Below, piece by piece: positions 33,461-42,955 of a DNA stretch of 64,000 bases; the first letter of the stretch is position 1; each line of letters begins with the position of its first letter. The notes below the pieces were generated by a model. That model was given only the letters and a program-made list of their open reading frames with translations. It ran no database searches and had not been told where the DNA came from. Source of the DNA: JAKEFM01 sp035695825 (GTDB taxonomy: Bacteria; Planctomycetota; UBA1135; JAKEFM01). The translations under genes were made by a program, and so were the position numbers. The DNA is taken from assembly GCA_035695825.1 (NCBI GenBank), contig DASRRH010000001.1, forward strand, positions 170,971 through 234,970, written 5' to 3'.

Positions 33461-34645
33461 ATGATCGCCGGCGCCCTCCTCGCTTCCCTGCTCGGGATGG
33501 CGTGGGCGGCGATCGGGGCGAGCCTGCGCGCCTCGCGTTCGGCCCTCCCTCGGCTCGCTCCGAGGAAAGGGGCGCTCCCCCCTTTCCCCTCCGAGCCTCC
33601 GACGCTGTCGATCGTCGTCCCCGCCCGGAACGAGGAGAAGGGGATCGAGGCCTGCGTCCGCTCCCTTCTCGCGCAGGAAGCGGCGAAGCTGGACGTGATC
33701 GTCGTCGACGACGGCTCGACCGATCGGACGCGCGCGATCGTCGAATCGCTGATCCCCGGCTCGGGCGGGCGCCTGCGGCTCCTCCAGGCGGGCGAGCCGC
33801 CGCCCGGCTGGATCGGGAAGAACCACGCCTGCGCGCAGGGGGCGGCCGTCGCGGAGGGGGAGTGGATCCTCTTCACGGACGCGGACGTGTCCTTCGAGCC
33901 GGGGACGATCCGCCTCGCCCTCGCCCGCGCCCTCGATCGCCGCCTCGACTTCCTCTCGGCGGTCCCTCGGATCGAGGCCCCGTGGTTCCTCGGGGCCCTC
34001 TTCCTCCCGGGCCTCTGCCTCGGCATCTGGACCGCCTTCCCGCCCGGCCGCGTGAACGACCCGGACGATCCCCTGGCGCTCGGGTCGGGCGCGTTCCTCC
34101 TCTTCCGGCGGCGCGTCTACGAGGCGATCCGCGGCCACGGCGAGGTGCGCGGGAACATCGTCGAGGACGTCTCGCTCGCCTCCCTCGCGAAGCGGGGAGG
34201 GTTCCGCACGGAGCTCGTCGACGCCCGGAGCCACCTCCGCACCTCGATGTACTCCTCCTTCCAGGGAGCCTGGGAGGGGATCACGAAGAGCGCCTTCGCC
34301 GGGATCGACTTCTCGATGCTCCGGGCCTGGGGAGGCGCCCTCTCCCTGTCGGCCGCCGCGCTGCTTCCGTTCCTCGGCCTCCTCGGCGCGATCCTCCTCC
34401 GGTCGGAGACCTGGGTCCTCTGGGCGGTCCCGGCCGCGGCCGAGCTCGCCGTCCTGTTCGCGATCGCGCGCGAGTGCCGGCTCTCCGTCTTCCTCGTCCC
34501 GATCATGCCCGCGGGGCTCGCGGTCTGGTCGGCGGGGATCCTCGCCTCGGCGATGCGCACGCGCGGCGAGGGGATCGAGTGGAAGGGACGGCGCTACTAC
34601 GCGGGGGGGGAGGGGATCCCGAAGGAGTCGGCCCTCGGGCGGTAG
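33461..34645 (+). CDS. Membrane GT2 glycosyltransferase (CrtQ/HpnB-like)
   Basis: A 394-residue family 2 glycosyltransferase. An N-terminal membrane segment (about 1-22) precedes the GT-A domain with LSIVVPARNEEKG, VIVVDDGSTDRT, a metal-binding FTDADV, and NIVEDVSLASLAKRGG, the usual acid/base region. Three hydrophobic segments form the C-terminus, ending WKGRRYYAGG, a common ending of carotenoid- or hopanoid-associated GT2 enzymes. A lipid-linked acceptor is likely. The ATG at 33461 has GAGGGCGAGG upstream. No obvious pathway partner lies beside it. Confidence 0.85.
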   Translation: MIAGALLASLLGMAWAAIGASLRASRSALPRLAPRKGALPPFPSEPPTLSIVVPARNEEKGIEACVRSLLAQEAAKLDVIVVDDGSTDRTRAIVESLIPGSGGRLRLLQAGEPPPGWIGKNHACAQGAAVAEGEWILFTDADVSFEPGTIRLALARALDRRLDFLSAVPRIEAPWFLGALFLPGLCLGIWTAFPPGRVNDPDDPLALGSGAFLLFRRRVYEAIRGHGEVRGNIVEDVSLASLAKRGGFRTELVDARSHLRTSMYSSFQGAWEGITKSAFAGIDFSMLRAWGGALSLSAAALLPFLGLLGAILLRSETWVLWAVPAAAELAVLFAIARECRLSVFLVPIMPAGLAVWSAGILASAMRTRGEGIEWKGRRYYAGGEGIPKESALGR

Positions 34646-34783
34646 GGTCGAGGAGTGCGGAGGAGCCGTCCCCCGCCGATCGCGCGGCAGGGTTGTGGTT
34701 CGGGATCGATCGGCCTACCGTCGGACTCCGCGTAGGGCGCGGACGCGGAGCGATCCCCCGCGCTCGGTCGTGAGAGACGAGCC

Positions 34784-37378
34784 ATGAAACCGCGCGCCCG
34801 GCCGATCGCCCTCCTCTTCCTCGCGGTCCCCGCCCTCCCCTCCGCCTTCGGCCAGGAGAGCGCCGCGGTCTTCGACGCTCCGGTCGTCGCGGTCGGGCCG
34901 TACTTCCGGATCACGAACCTCCTCGACGTCGACGGAGACGGGCTGAAGGACGCCGTCGGAACCTGGTACTCGGGCAGCGGCGGCCAGGTGACCGGCTGGA
35001 ACAACGACGGCACGGGAAAACTTTCCGGGGCATGGGCCTTCACCCTCCCCTTCCCGAACTCCTCCTACTCCGTGACGGACACACGGATCGCGACGGGGGA
35101 CTTCGACCTGGACGGGGACGAGGACTTCGCGGTCTCGGCCGGCGGGGTGCTCCGCTACTACCTCTCGAACGGTTCCGGCGTCCCGACGCTCTGGGCGACG
35201 GTGAACGAGCCGGCCTTCATCGACGAGATGGTCGGCGCCGACTTCGACGGGGACGGCCGGACGGACCTCGCCTACCTCGCGGGGAATCTCACGGTCCGCC
35301 TGACGCAGGCGGGTGGGCCGGGGAGCGCCTCCTCGACGCTCCTCCCCCCGGGGACCGACCACGCCCTCTTCGTCGCCCAGGTCGAGGCGGACGGCCTGCC
35401 CGACGTGGGGGTCGCCGGGTTCAGCACGGGGACGCAACTGCGCCTCTACCCGATCTCCGGCGCGGGCGGGATCGGGACTCCCCTCGCCTTCACGCTCGCG
35501 GGCCTCACGATGCCGATGCCGGCCTCGGGGGACGTGGACGGGGACGGCGACGCGGACGTCGTCGTCTTCGGAATGATGGACTACTGGGTCGTGCGGCGCA
35601 CGGGCCCCGCGACCTTCGCGCTCGAGAGCCCCGTCGCGGGGGGCCCGGCGACGGACCTCGCCGACGTCGACGGGGATGGGGACCTCGACGGGGTCTGCTG
35701 CGGCGGCGGCGGCGGGGGGACGCCGACGAACTCCTCCTCCTCCCTGTTCGAGATCGCGATCAACGGCGGGGGCGTCTTCGCCCCGGCCTTCTCGATCCAG
35801 GGGCTCGGAGCGACCCACATCGCCGGCGCCGTCGACCTCGATGCCGACGGGGACACCGACTTGGTCGGCGGCCGGTGCGTCTACTTCGCGAACGGGGCGA
35901 TCGTCGGACCCCCGGCGAGCCCCGCCGGGACCTCGCCCCCGGACGACCACATGGTCGCCGACCCGGACGGCGACGGCGACCCGGACCTGCTGTTCGGCCT
36001 CGGGATCGAGTTCCGGAACGCGGCGGACGGATCCTTCGCCTCGGCCCCTCCCGTCGTCGCGGCGGCTCCCCCCGGGACCGCCTTCTTCGGCCCCGGTTGG
36101 GCGGGGGACTTCGACGGGGACGGCGACGTCGACCTGGTCGTCGAGCACCGCCTGGTCCCGAGCGGCTTCCTCGGGATGCGCCTCCTCCGGAACAACGGGG
36201 GCGGGGGCCTCGTCGACGGCGGGGCGGCCGGGCCGGCAGGCGTCGACATGAAGCTCATCCCGACCGCGCCGTGGGCGGTCGCGACCCTCTACCCCTCGGG
36301 AGCGTTCGCCGCCGATGCGGACGGAGACGGGGACCTCGACCTCGTCGTTCGCGGCCTCTTCGCGAGCATGGTCTGGTGGAATGACGGGACCGGCTTCTTC
36401 ACGGGGGGTCCCGAGTTCCCCTTCGTCTACGTCACGCGCGTCGCGAACCTCGACGCCAACCCGGCGCCCGACCTCCTCACCGTGGTCCCGACCTCCGCCT
36501 TCGGGACGGGTTTCGTCTCGTTCTATCGGGGCCTCGGCGGCGGCGCGTTCGGCCCTCTCGACCCCCAGACGCTCCTCAGCTTCGTCCACTACACGGACGG
36601 CTTCGACCTCGCGGACTTCGATGGGGACGGGGACCTCGACCTGGCGGGCCTGGACGGCTCGGCGGTGATGGTCCGCCAGAACGTCGGGAACGGGGTCTTC
36701 CTCCCGGCCTTCACCCAGTCCACCGTCGCGGGAGGCAACGGGAAGCGCGTCCTCGTGCGGGACCTCGACGGGGACGGGACGCTCGACCTCCTCGTCAGTC
36801 CGGCCCTCTACACGGCGGCTGCCGGGTGCCAGATCCACCTCGGGACGGGAGCGGGGCCCTTTGCCTTCGCCCCTCCGGTCCAGCAGATGCTCGCGCCCAC
36901 CTGCCTCGAGGATGCCGACGGCGACGGCGACCTCGACGGGATCGGGCTCGCCCTCGTGAAGAACCGCCGTTTCTACGGCCCCTCTGCAGGCCTGCGCCTC
37001 CAGTACGGGACGGGCCTCGCCGGGACGGGCGGGATGATCCCGACGCTCGGCGGCGTCGGCCCCTTCCGCGCGGGCACCACCTGCGAGACGCGCGTCACCG
37101 GCGGGATCGGCGGAGGGCTCGGCGTCTTCGCGATCGGGAACCAGCCGGCCAACGTCCCGATCGTCGGCGGAACGCTCCTCACGACCGTGCAGGTCCTTTT
37201 CGCTTTCCCCCTCGGCGGGATGCCCGGCGTCGCAGGGGAGGGGAGCGCGACGATCCCCTGGGTGGCGCCCCCCTCGCTGGCCGGGGTCACGCTCTACCAG
37301 CAGGTCGGGATCCTCGACCCCGGGGCGCCGCAGGGCGTTTCGCTCAGCAACGGACTGCGGTACACGATCGGACAGTAG
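34784..37378 (+). CDS. Secreted FG-GAP/VCBS-repeat protein
   Basis: An 864-residue protein with a signal peptide (MKPRARPIALLFLAVPALPSAFG). It holds about ten FG-GAP/VCBS-type calcium-binding repeats with DxDGDGxxD loops (examples DVDGDGLKD, DLDGDEDFA, DVDGDGDADVV), as in integrin-like beta-propellers. One repeat contains a DGVCCGGGGGG run. The C-terminal 130 residues are the shared module (LQYGTGLAGTGGM...VGILDPGAPQGVSLSNGLRYTIG). It is a close tandem paralogue of the next gene and probably acts at the cell surface in binding or adhesion. Confidence 0.85.
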   Translation: MKPRARPIALLFLAVPALPSAFGQESAAVFDAPVVAVGPYFRITNLLDVDGDGLKDAVGTWYSGSGGQVTGWNNDGTGKLSGAWAFTLPFPNSSYSVTDTRIATGDFDLDGDEDFAVSAGGVLRYYLSNGSGVPTLWATVNEPAFIDEMVGADFDGDGRTDLAYLAGNLTVRLTQAGGPGSASSTLLPPGTDHALFVAQVEADGLPDVGVAGFSTGTQLRLYPISGAGGIGTPLAFTLAGLTMPMPASGDVDGDGDADVVVFGMMDYWVVRRTGPATFALESPVAGGPATDLADVDGDGDLDGVCCGGGGGGTPTNSSSSLFEIAINGGGVFAPAFSIQGLGATHIAGAVDLDADGDTDLVGGRCVYFANGAIVGPPASPAGTSPPDDHMVADPDGDGDPDLLFGLGIEFRNAADGSFASAPPVVAAAPPGTAFFGPGWAGDFDGDGDVDLVVEHRLVPSGFLGMRLLRNNGGGGLVDGGAAGPAGVDMKLIPTAPWAVATLYPSGAFAADADGDGDLDLVVRGLFASMVWWNDGTGFFTGGPEFPFVYVTRVANLDANPAPDLLTVVPTSAFGTGFVSFYRGLGGGAFGPLDPQTLLSFVHYTDGFDLADFDGDGDLDLAGLDGSAVMVRQNVGNGVFLPAFTQSTVAGGNGKRVLVRDLDGDGTLDLLVSPALYTAAAGCQIHLGTGAGPFAFAPPVQQMLAPTCLEDADGDGDLDGIGLALVKNRRFYGPSAGLRLQYGTGLAGTGGMIPTLGGVGPFRAGTTCETRVTGGIGGGLGVFAIGNQPANVPIVGGTLLTTVQVLFAFPLGGMPGVAGEGSATIPWVAPPSLAGVTLYQQVGILDPGAPQGVSLSNGLRYTIGQ

Positions 37379-37404
37379 GCGAGGGCTCGCACCTCTCCCT
37401 CGCC
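37378..37404 (+). terminator. Hairpin at the end of the first FG-GAP gene
   Basis: GGCGAGGG (37378-37385) and CCCTCGCC (37397-37404) form a perfect 8 bp stem with an 11 nt loop. The first stem base is the last base of the stop codon. It probably separates the transcripts of the two tandem paralogues. Confidence 0.5.
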
Positions 37405-37562
37405 GCTCCATTCGGACGGAGCCTCGGGCGACGCTTGTCGCCCGGTCCCCCCCCCCGCCCATCGAGCCGAGGGGCTCCTTGCAGGCAGGCGCGCCTCGGA
37501 TAGCCTGCGTGCCAGCGGGGGGCAGTCTCGGACCCCTTTCACCCGCTCCTCGGAGGCGCGGA

Positions 37563-40244
37563 ATGAGGCACCCGATCCGGCCGATCGTCCTTTTCGCTCT
37601 CGCGGGCCCCCTCCTCCCCGCCGCCTTCGCCCAGGAGAGCGCCGCGTTCTTCGACGCTCCCGTGGTCGTCGCGGCGCAGAATCGGCGCATCCAGACCCTC
37701 CTCGACCTCGACGGAGACCCCTATCCGGACGCGGCGGGAATTTGGCAATCCACGACGAACGACTTCCGCCTTCAGACCTGGCTGAACGACGGCGCGGGGG
37801 GGTTCGTCGAGGGGACGGCGATCGTCGCCGGTTCGTCGGCCGCGATCACGGTCGGCGCGATCGCCGCGGGGGACTTGAACGGCGACGGGGTCGACGACCT
37901 CGTCTTCTCCTACTCGACGCAGGGGAGCGCTCCCGTCCACTTCGTCCAAGCCTTCCTCGCCGACGGCTTGGGGGGGTTCCAGCCGTTCCTCGCCTGGACC
38001 CTGAATGAATCGGGATTCGTCAAGAACCTCCTCCTCGAGGATTGGACGGGCGACGGGCTCGCCGATCTCGCGCTGACGACGGCGTCCGCGGCGGGCCCCT
38101 ACGTCCAGATCTACGCGAGCCAGGCCTCGGGCGCGCCCGTCCCCACGGCCGGCACGGCGCCGCTGCCGCCGGGGATGTCGGATCACATCCTCTTCCGCGC
38201 CGAGGTGAACGGGGACGTTGTCCCCGACCTCGCGGTGGCGAGCGTCGGGGCCTCCTCCACGCTCCGCCTGTTCTCGGTCTCGGGCGCCGTCCCGACCCTC
38301 GCGCAGGAGTTCCTCCTCCCCGGGGTCACCGATCCGATGCCGGCGTGCGGGGACGTCGACGGGGACGGAGACGAGGACCTGGTCGTCTTCCGGATGACCG
38401 AGTACCAGGTCTTCCGGCGGTCGGGAGCCTCGACCTTCCTTCCCGAGGCGTGGACGGCGGGAGGTCCTGCGACGAACCTCGTCGACATCGACGGGGACGG
38501 CGACCTCGACGGGGTCTGCTGCGGGGGCGGGGGCGGCGGAGGAGGCGGCGGGAGCACTCCCCTCCCTCCGAACACGGGGACCTCGACCTTCCGGATCTCC
38601 TTCAACGACGGGACCGGGGTGTTCGCCCCCGCCTTCACGCGCACGGGTCTCGGGGCGGAGCACATCGCGGGGGCCGCGGACGTCGACCTCGACGGGGACG
38701 TCGACCTCGTCGCCGGCCGGTGCGTCTACTACTCGCCGGGCGCGGCTCTCCTCGGCCCCTATCCGACCGTCGGGCTCGGGATCCAGGCGATCCGTCCCGT
38801 CTTCGACGCGGACCGGGACGGCGACCCCGACCTCGACTTCGGGCTCGCCTCGATTGCGGGGAACGACGGGAGCGGGACGTTCTCGGTCTCGGCGCCCGTC
38901 GCGCCCGTCGCTCCTTCGGGGACCTCCTTCGCGGCCCCGGGATACCCCGGCGACTTCGACGGGGACGGGGACCCCGACCTCGTCGTGAGGCACCTCTCCG
39001 GCACGACCGTCCTCGGCATGCGGATCCTCCGGAACAACGGCGGCGGGGGATTCACGGACGGCGGCCCGGCCGCGGGTGCGGGCACGGACTTCACGATCGT
39101 TCCGGGCTCCCCCTTCAGCGGAGGATTCCCGGAGTGGTCGATCGGCTACTCGGGGAGCTTCGCCCTCGCGGTCGACGCCGACGGCGACGGGGACCGCGAC
39201 CTCGTCCTGCGGCGGTTCGTCTCCAGGGTCTCGTCGGTGATCTGGTGGAACGACGGGACGGGCTTCTTCCCGTCCTCGCTCGTGCTCCTCGACCAGAACG
39301 TCAAGCGCGTCGCCGACCTGAACGGGGACGGCCTTCCCGACCTCCTCCTGGCGTCGATCCCCGTGTCGGCTCCGCTCGAGGGGCCGTTCGTCGTCCGGCT
39401 CGGCCTCGGGGGAGGCGCATTCGACGCCCCCTCCGGGCCGATCGCTCCGGCGCTCCACACGGGGGACGGGATCGACGTCGTCGATCTCGACGGCGACGGG
39501 GACCTCGACGTCGGCGTCGCGCACGCAGGCCGGACGATCTACCTGAACGACGGCTCGGGCGGGTTCCAGCAGTCGGTCTCGCTCCCCGCAGGTCCCTCGC
39601 CGTTCACGTTCGGGTACTTCCGCGCGGTCGACCTCGACGCGGACGGCCTCCTCGACGTCGTCGCGGCGCCCCACAGTTTCGGCGGGTCGTTCGGGTGCGA
39701 CGTCTATCGGGCGACCGGCCCCGGCCTCTCCTTCGCGCCGCCCGTGCCCCAGACCGTCTACGCGGCGAGCCTCCTCGACGTCGACGGGGACGGCGACGTC
39801 GACTCGGCCTCCTCCGACGTCGTCCGCAACCGCCGGTTCGAGGGGGCCACGGCGGGGCTCCGCCTCCAGTACGGGGTCGGCCTCGCCGGGTCGGGGGGGA
39901 TGAAGCTCACCCTCGGCGAGACGGGCCCGTTCCGGCCGGGGAACTGGGGGGAGATCCGTGTGACCGGAGGGCTCGGCGGGGCGCCCGCGGTGCTGGTCCT
40001 CGGGACCCAACCTGCGAACACGCCCATCCTCGGCGGGACGCTCCTCGTGAATCCGGTCTTCGCGGCGGCCTTCACCCTGGGCGGGCCTCCCGGCGTTCCG
40101 GGCGCGGGGTCGGCCTTCTTCTCCTGGTTCGCCGATCCTCTCCTCGCGGGGCTCACCTTCTACAAGCAGGTCGGCATTCTCGACCCGTCCGCTCCGCTGG
40201 GGATCGCGATCAGCAACGGGATTCAGATCTCGATCGGGCTCTAG
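37563..40244 (+). CDS. Secreted FG-GAP/VCBS-repeat protein, tandem paralogue
   Basis: An 893-residue protein with a signal peptide (MRHPIRPIVLFALAGPLLPAAFA) and the same mature start, QESAAxFDAPVV, as the upstream paralogue. About ten FG-GAP repeats with DLDGDxxxD or DVDGDGDxD loops follow. The repeat with DGDLDGVCC carries a longer polyglycine run (ten Gly) than its paralogue (six). The C-terminal module (LQYGVGLAGSGGM...VGILDPSAPLGIAISNGIQISIG) is also shared. The tandem pair most likely arose by duplication. Start ATG 37563. Confidence 0.85.
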   Translation: MRHPIRPIVLFALAGPLLPAAFAQESAAFFDAPVVVAAQNRRIQTLLDLDGDPYPDAAGIWQSTTNDFRLQTWLNDGAGGFVEGTAIVAGSSAAITVGAIAAGDLNGDGVDDLVFSYSTQGSAPVHFVQAFLADGLGGFQPFLAWTLNESGFVKNLLLEDWTGDGLADLALTTASAAGPYVQIYASQASGAPVPTAGTAPLPPGMSDHILFRAEVNGDVVPDLAVASVGASSTLRLFSVSGAVPTLAQEFLLPGVTDPMPACGDVDGDGDEDLVVFRMTEYQVFRRSGASTFLPEAWTAGGPATNLVDIDGDGDLDGVCCGGGGGGGGGGSTPLPPNTGTSTFRISFNDGTGVFAPAFTRTGLGAEHIAGAADVDLDGDVDLVAGRCVYYSPGAALLGPYPTVGLGIQAIRPVFDADRDGDPDLDFGLASIAGNDGSGTFSVSAPVAPVAPSGTSFAAPGYPGDFDGDGDPDLVVRHLSGTTVLGMRILRNNGGGGFTDGGPAAGAGTDFTIVPGSPFSGGFPEWSIGYSGSFALAVDADGDGDRDLVLRRFVSRVSSVIWWNDGTGFFPSSLVLLDQNVKRVADLNGDGLPDLLLASIPVSAPLEGPFVVRLGLGGGAFDAPSGPIAPALHTGDGIDVVDLDGDGDLDVGVAHAGRTIYLNDGSGGFQQSVSLPAGPSPFTFGYFRAVDLDADGLLDVVAAPHSFGGSFGCDVYRATGPGLSFAPPVPQTVYAASLLDVDGDGDVDSASSDVVRNRRFEGATAGLRLQYGVGLAGSGGMKLTLGETGPFRPGNWGEIRVTGGLGGAPAVLVLGTQPANTPILGGTLLVNPVFAAAFTLGGPPGVPGAGSAFFSWFADPLLAGLTFYKQVGILDPSAPLGIAISNGIQISIGL

Positions 40245-40294
40245 GGCTCCTCCTCCCCATGCTGGCGGCGCGCGTTTCCGCGAGGTCATGACCG

Positions 40295-41518
40295 TCACGA
40301 ACCAGTAGCGAGAGGATCCTCCCCGGCCTTTCTGCGCGGGCGAGCGAGGGCGAGGATCGCGAGGGCGGCCACCCCGACCCCGGCCGAGACGAGATAGGCC
40401 CGCCCGAGCCCGGCCGAGGCCTCGAAGCGGCCGAAGAGGGGGAAGTAGGCGGCGAAGGCGAGGCGGCCGAGGAGACTCTGGAGGGAGAGCACCGTCGCGC
40501 GCCGCTCCGAGGGGACGAGCCGGTTCGTCGCGTTGAAGACGACCGGGAAGTGGAGGCCGAAGGGGGCCTGCTGCGCGAAGAAGACGAGGAAGGCGAGCGG
40601 GGAGGTGGAGAGGCCGAGGAAGACGAAGGTCGCGAGGAGGACGCCCTGCATGCCGTAGAGGGTCGCCCCTTCGCCGAGGCGGGCGACGATGCGCGAGGCG
40701 TTCCGCGAGACGAGGGCGGCCGCGACGTTGAGCAGGGCGAAGAGCATCCCGATCATCCGGAAGTCCTGCTCGCCGACCTCGCGGAGCTTGGGCTGGTAAG
40801 TGTAGAAGGCGAGGCGCAGCCAAACGAAGAGGATCGCGTAGTAGGCGGCCATCCAGCGGACGGCCGGCTCCCGCGCGAGGCTCCCCACGCTCGCGCGGAG
40901 GATCGCCCCCGTCGCGGCGCCGCGCCCGGTCCGCGAGGAGGAAGGCTCGCGGAGCGCGAGGGCGGTGCCGACGGCGCCGAGCATGACGATCGCGGTCGCG
41001 TAGTAGGGGGCGGCGGTGCCGAGCCAGTCGACGATGAGCCCTCCGAGACCGAACGCCGCCGAGGTGCCGAGCAGGCGGAAGACCGTGGCGCTCGCCTCGA
41101 CGCGGAAGTAGTCCGTCTCGCGGCCGAGGTCCTTCAGCGAGTCGAAGAGCGCCGCCGAGGCCGCCGACGCGAGAAGCGCCTGGCCGATCCCGAGGAGCGC
41201 CTCCCCGAGCGCGAACTGCCCGAAGGAATGGGCCGAGACGATGACGAGGGCTCCGAGCGCCTGGGCGAGGGGGCCGAGGACGAGGACCGGACGGCGGCCG
41301 AGCCGGTCCGCGAGGAGGCCCGTCGGGAGCTGCGCGAGGACGACCGAGCCGTAGTAGACGGCGCGGAGGTCGGCGAACCCCTTCAGGGAGTAGCCCCTCT
41401 CCTCGTAGAAGAAGTAGGAGACGGGGACGTACGCGTAGGCGTACGCGAAGGCGTTGAAGAGGAGGAGGAGGGGGACGTTCCGGCTCGAGCGGGGCCCGCC
41501 CTCCGGGGTGGGGGCCAT
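40295..41518 (-). CDS. MFS transporter
   Basis: A 407-residue protein with about twelve hydrophobic segments and the MFS motif A GLLADRLGRRPVLVLG between helices 2 and 3. It has short loops and a basic C-terminus (ARPRRKAGEDP). The family exports or imports small molecules by proton coupling; no substrate can be named. The ATG at 41518 lies 41 bp from the divergent MobB gene. Its stop is 50 bp from the convergent FG-GAP gene. Confidence 0.85.
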   Translation of the reverse strand: MAPTPEGGPRSSRNVPLLLLFNAFAYAYAYVPVSYFFYEERGYSLKGFADLRAVYYGSVVLAQLPTGLLADRLGRRPVLVLGPLAQALGALVIVSAHSFGQFALGEALLGIGQALLASAASAALFDSLKDLGRETDYFRVEASATVFRLLGTSAAFGLGGLIVDWLGTAAPYYATAIVMLGAVGTALALREPSSSRTGRGAATGAILRASVGSLAREPAVRWMAAYYAILFVWLRLAFYTYQPKLREVGEQDFRMIGMLFALLNVAAALVSRNASRIVARLGEGATLYGMQGVLLATFVFLGLSTSPLAFLVFFAQQAPFGLHFPVVFNATNRLVPSERRATVLSLQSLLGRLAFAAYFPLFGRFEASAGLGRAYLVSAGVGVAALAILALARPRRKAGEDPLATGS

Positions 41519-41559
41519 GGTGAAGGGGGCGCATTCTAGGACCGTTAGAATCCCGCTCC

Positions 41560-42063
41560 GTGCCCCCTCCCGTCATCGCGATCGTCGGGGAGTCGGGGTC
41601 GGGGAAGACGACGCTCCTCTGCGGCGTGCTCGCCGCGCTCTCGCGCCGCGGGTTCCGGGTCGGCGCGGTGAAGCACAGCGGCGGCTTCGACGACCCCGAC
41701 CTCCCCGGGAAGGACAGCCGCCGCCTCCGCGAGGCGGGGGCCGTCGGAGTGGTCCTCGGGTGCGCCGAGCGGACGGTGGTCTTCCGCGAGCACCCGAAGG
41801 GAGAGCCGACCCTGGCGCACCGCCTCCGGCTCCTCCCCTCCTGCGACCTCGTACTGGTCGAGTCGTACGGAGCGGCCGAGATCCCGGCGATCGAGGTCGT
41901 CCGCGCGGGGGCCCGCCTGCACCGGGCGGGAGACCGGCTCGTCGCGCTCGCCTCCGACGGGCCGGTCGAGGGGGCGAGCGTGCCGGTCCTCCCGCTCGGC
42001 GAACCCGGGGCGGTGGCGGAGTGGATCCTCCGCTTCTGCCGGGTGAAGGTCCCCGCGGGATAG
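41560..42063 (+). CDS. mobB: Molybdopterin-guanine dinucleotide biosynthesis protein MobB
   Basis: A 167-residue P-loop GTPase. Walker A is GESGSGKTT (about 10-18), followed by GFRVGAVKHSGGF and a KDSRRLREAGA segment, with VLVESYG as the later conserved motif; this set is typical of MobB. MobB assists attachment of GMP to molybdopterin. No MobA, MoeA or molybdoenzyme gene is near, so the cofactor pathway must lie elsewhere. The GTG start at 41560 is the only reasonable one. It is followed after 7 bp by a UbiA-family gene, probably cotranscribed. Confidence 0.85.
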   Translation: MPPPVIAIVGESGSGKTTLLCGVLAALSRRGFRVGAVKHSGGFDDPDLPGKDSRRLREAGAVGVVLGCAERTVVFREHPKGEPTLAHRLRLLPSCDLVLVESYGAAEIPAIEVVRAGARLHRAGDRLVALASDGPVEGASVPVLPLGEPGAVAEWILRFCRVKVPAG

Positions 42064-42070
42064 GGAAGCC

Positions 42071-42955
42071 TTGCTCCGGCACCTCCTCGTCTCCCTCCGG
42101 CCCGAGGAGTGGACGAAGAACCTCTTCGTCCTCGCCCCCCTCGTCTTCGCGGGGCGGCTCGGGGACCGGGACGCGTGCCTGCCGGCGGGGGTCCTCCTCG
42201 CCGCCTTCTGCCTCCTCGCCTCCTCCGTCTATCTCGCCAACGACGTCGCCGACCTCCCCTCCGACCGGCTCCACCCGGCGAAGCGCCGGCGCCCCCTCGC
42301 CTCCGGGAAGATCTCGGTGCGAACGGCCACGGGGGCGTCCGTCGCGCTGGCGGCGGCGGGGCTCGGCCTCGGCCTCCTCGTCGATCCCGACTTCCCCTCC
42401 CTCGCGCGGTTCCTCGCCGGCTACCTCGCCCTCAACCTCGCCTACTCCTTCTTCCTGAAGCGCGCCGTCGTCGTCGACGCGCTCTGCGTCGCCGGGGGAT
42501 TCCTCCTCCGCATCCACGCCGGCGGCGCGGCGATCGGGGCCGAGGTCTCGCACTGGCTCTCGCTCTGCACGCTCTTCGTCTCCCTCTTCCTCGCCCTCGC
42601 GAAGCGCCGCGCCGAGATCGCCCTCCTCGGGGAGGGCTCGGCCGGCCACCGCGCCGCGCTCGCCCACTACACCCCGGAGTTCCTCGACCAGCTCATCGGC
42701 TGGCTCTGCGCCTGCACGATCCTCTCCTACGCGATCTACACGGTGGCCCCCGAGACGCAGCGCAAGTTCGGGACGGACCGGCTCTGGTGGACGGTCCCGT
42801 TCGTGATCTACGGGGTCGCCCGCTACCTCTTCCTCCTCCATCGGCGCGAGGGGGGCGGGAATCCGACCCGCACGATGGTCCGCGACGTCCCCTTCCTCGT
42901 GAACGCCGCGCTCTGGGCCGCGGTCGCGATCGGCGTGATCTACCGGGGGGGGTAG
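42071..42955 (+). CDS. UbiA-family prenyltransferase, decaprenyl-phosphate phosphoribosyltransferase-like
   Basis: A 294-residue membrane protein with eight or nine hydrophobic segments. The Asp-rich motif NDVADLPSDRLHPAKRRRPLASG (about 57-79) and the second motif around YSFFLKRAVVVDALCVAGG match the DPPR-synthase branch (Rv3806c-like). That branch transfers phosphoribose from PRPP to a polyprenyl phosphate to make lipid-linked pentose donors. The other UbiA branches (quinone, heme) have different motifs. It starts with TTG at 42071 preceded by GGGAAG. The 3' end overlaps the convergent HEAT gene by 16 bp. Confidence 0.8.
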   Translation: MLRHLLVSLRPEEWTKNLFVLAPLVFAGRLGDRDACLPAGVLLAAFCLLASSVYLANDVADLPSDRLHPAKRRRPLASGKISVRTATGASVALAAAGLGLGLLVDPDFPSLARFLAGYLALNLAYSFFLKRAVVVDALCVAGGFLLRIHAGGAAIGAEVSHWLSLCTLFVSLFLALAKRRAEIALLGEGSAGHRAALAHYTPEFLDQLIGWLCACTILSYAIYTVAPETQRKFGTDRLWWTVPFVIYGVARYLFLLHRREGGGNPTRTMVRDVPFLVNAALWAAVAIGVIYRGG

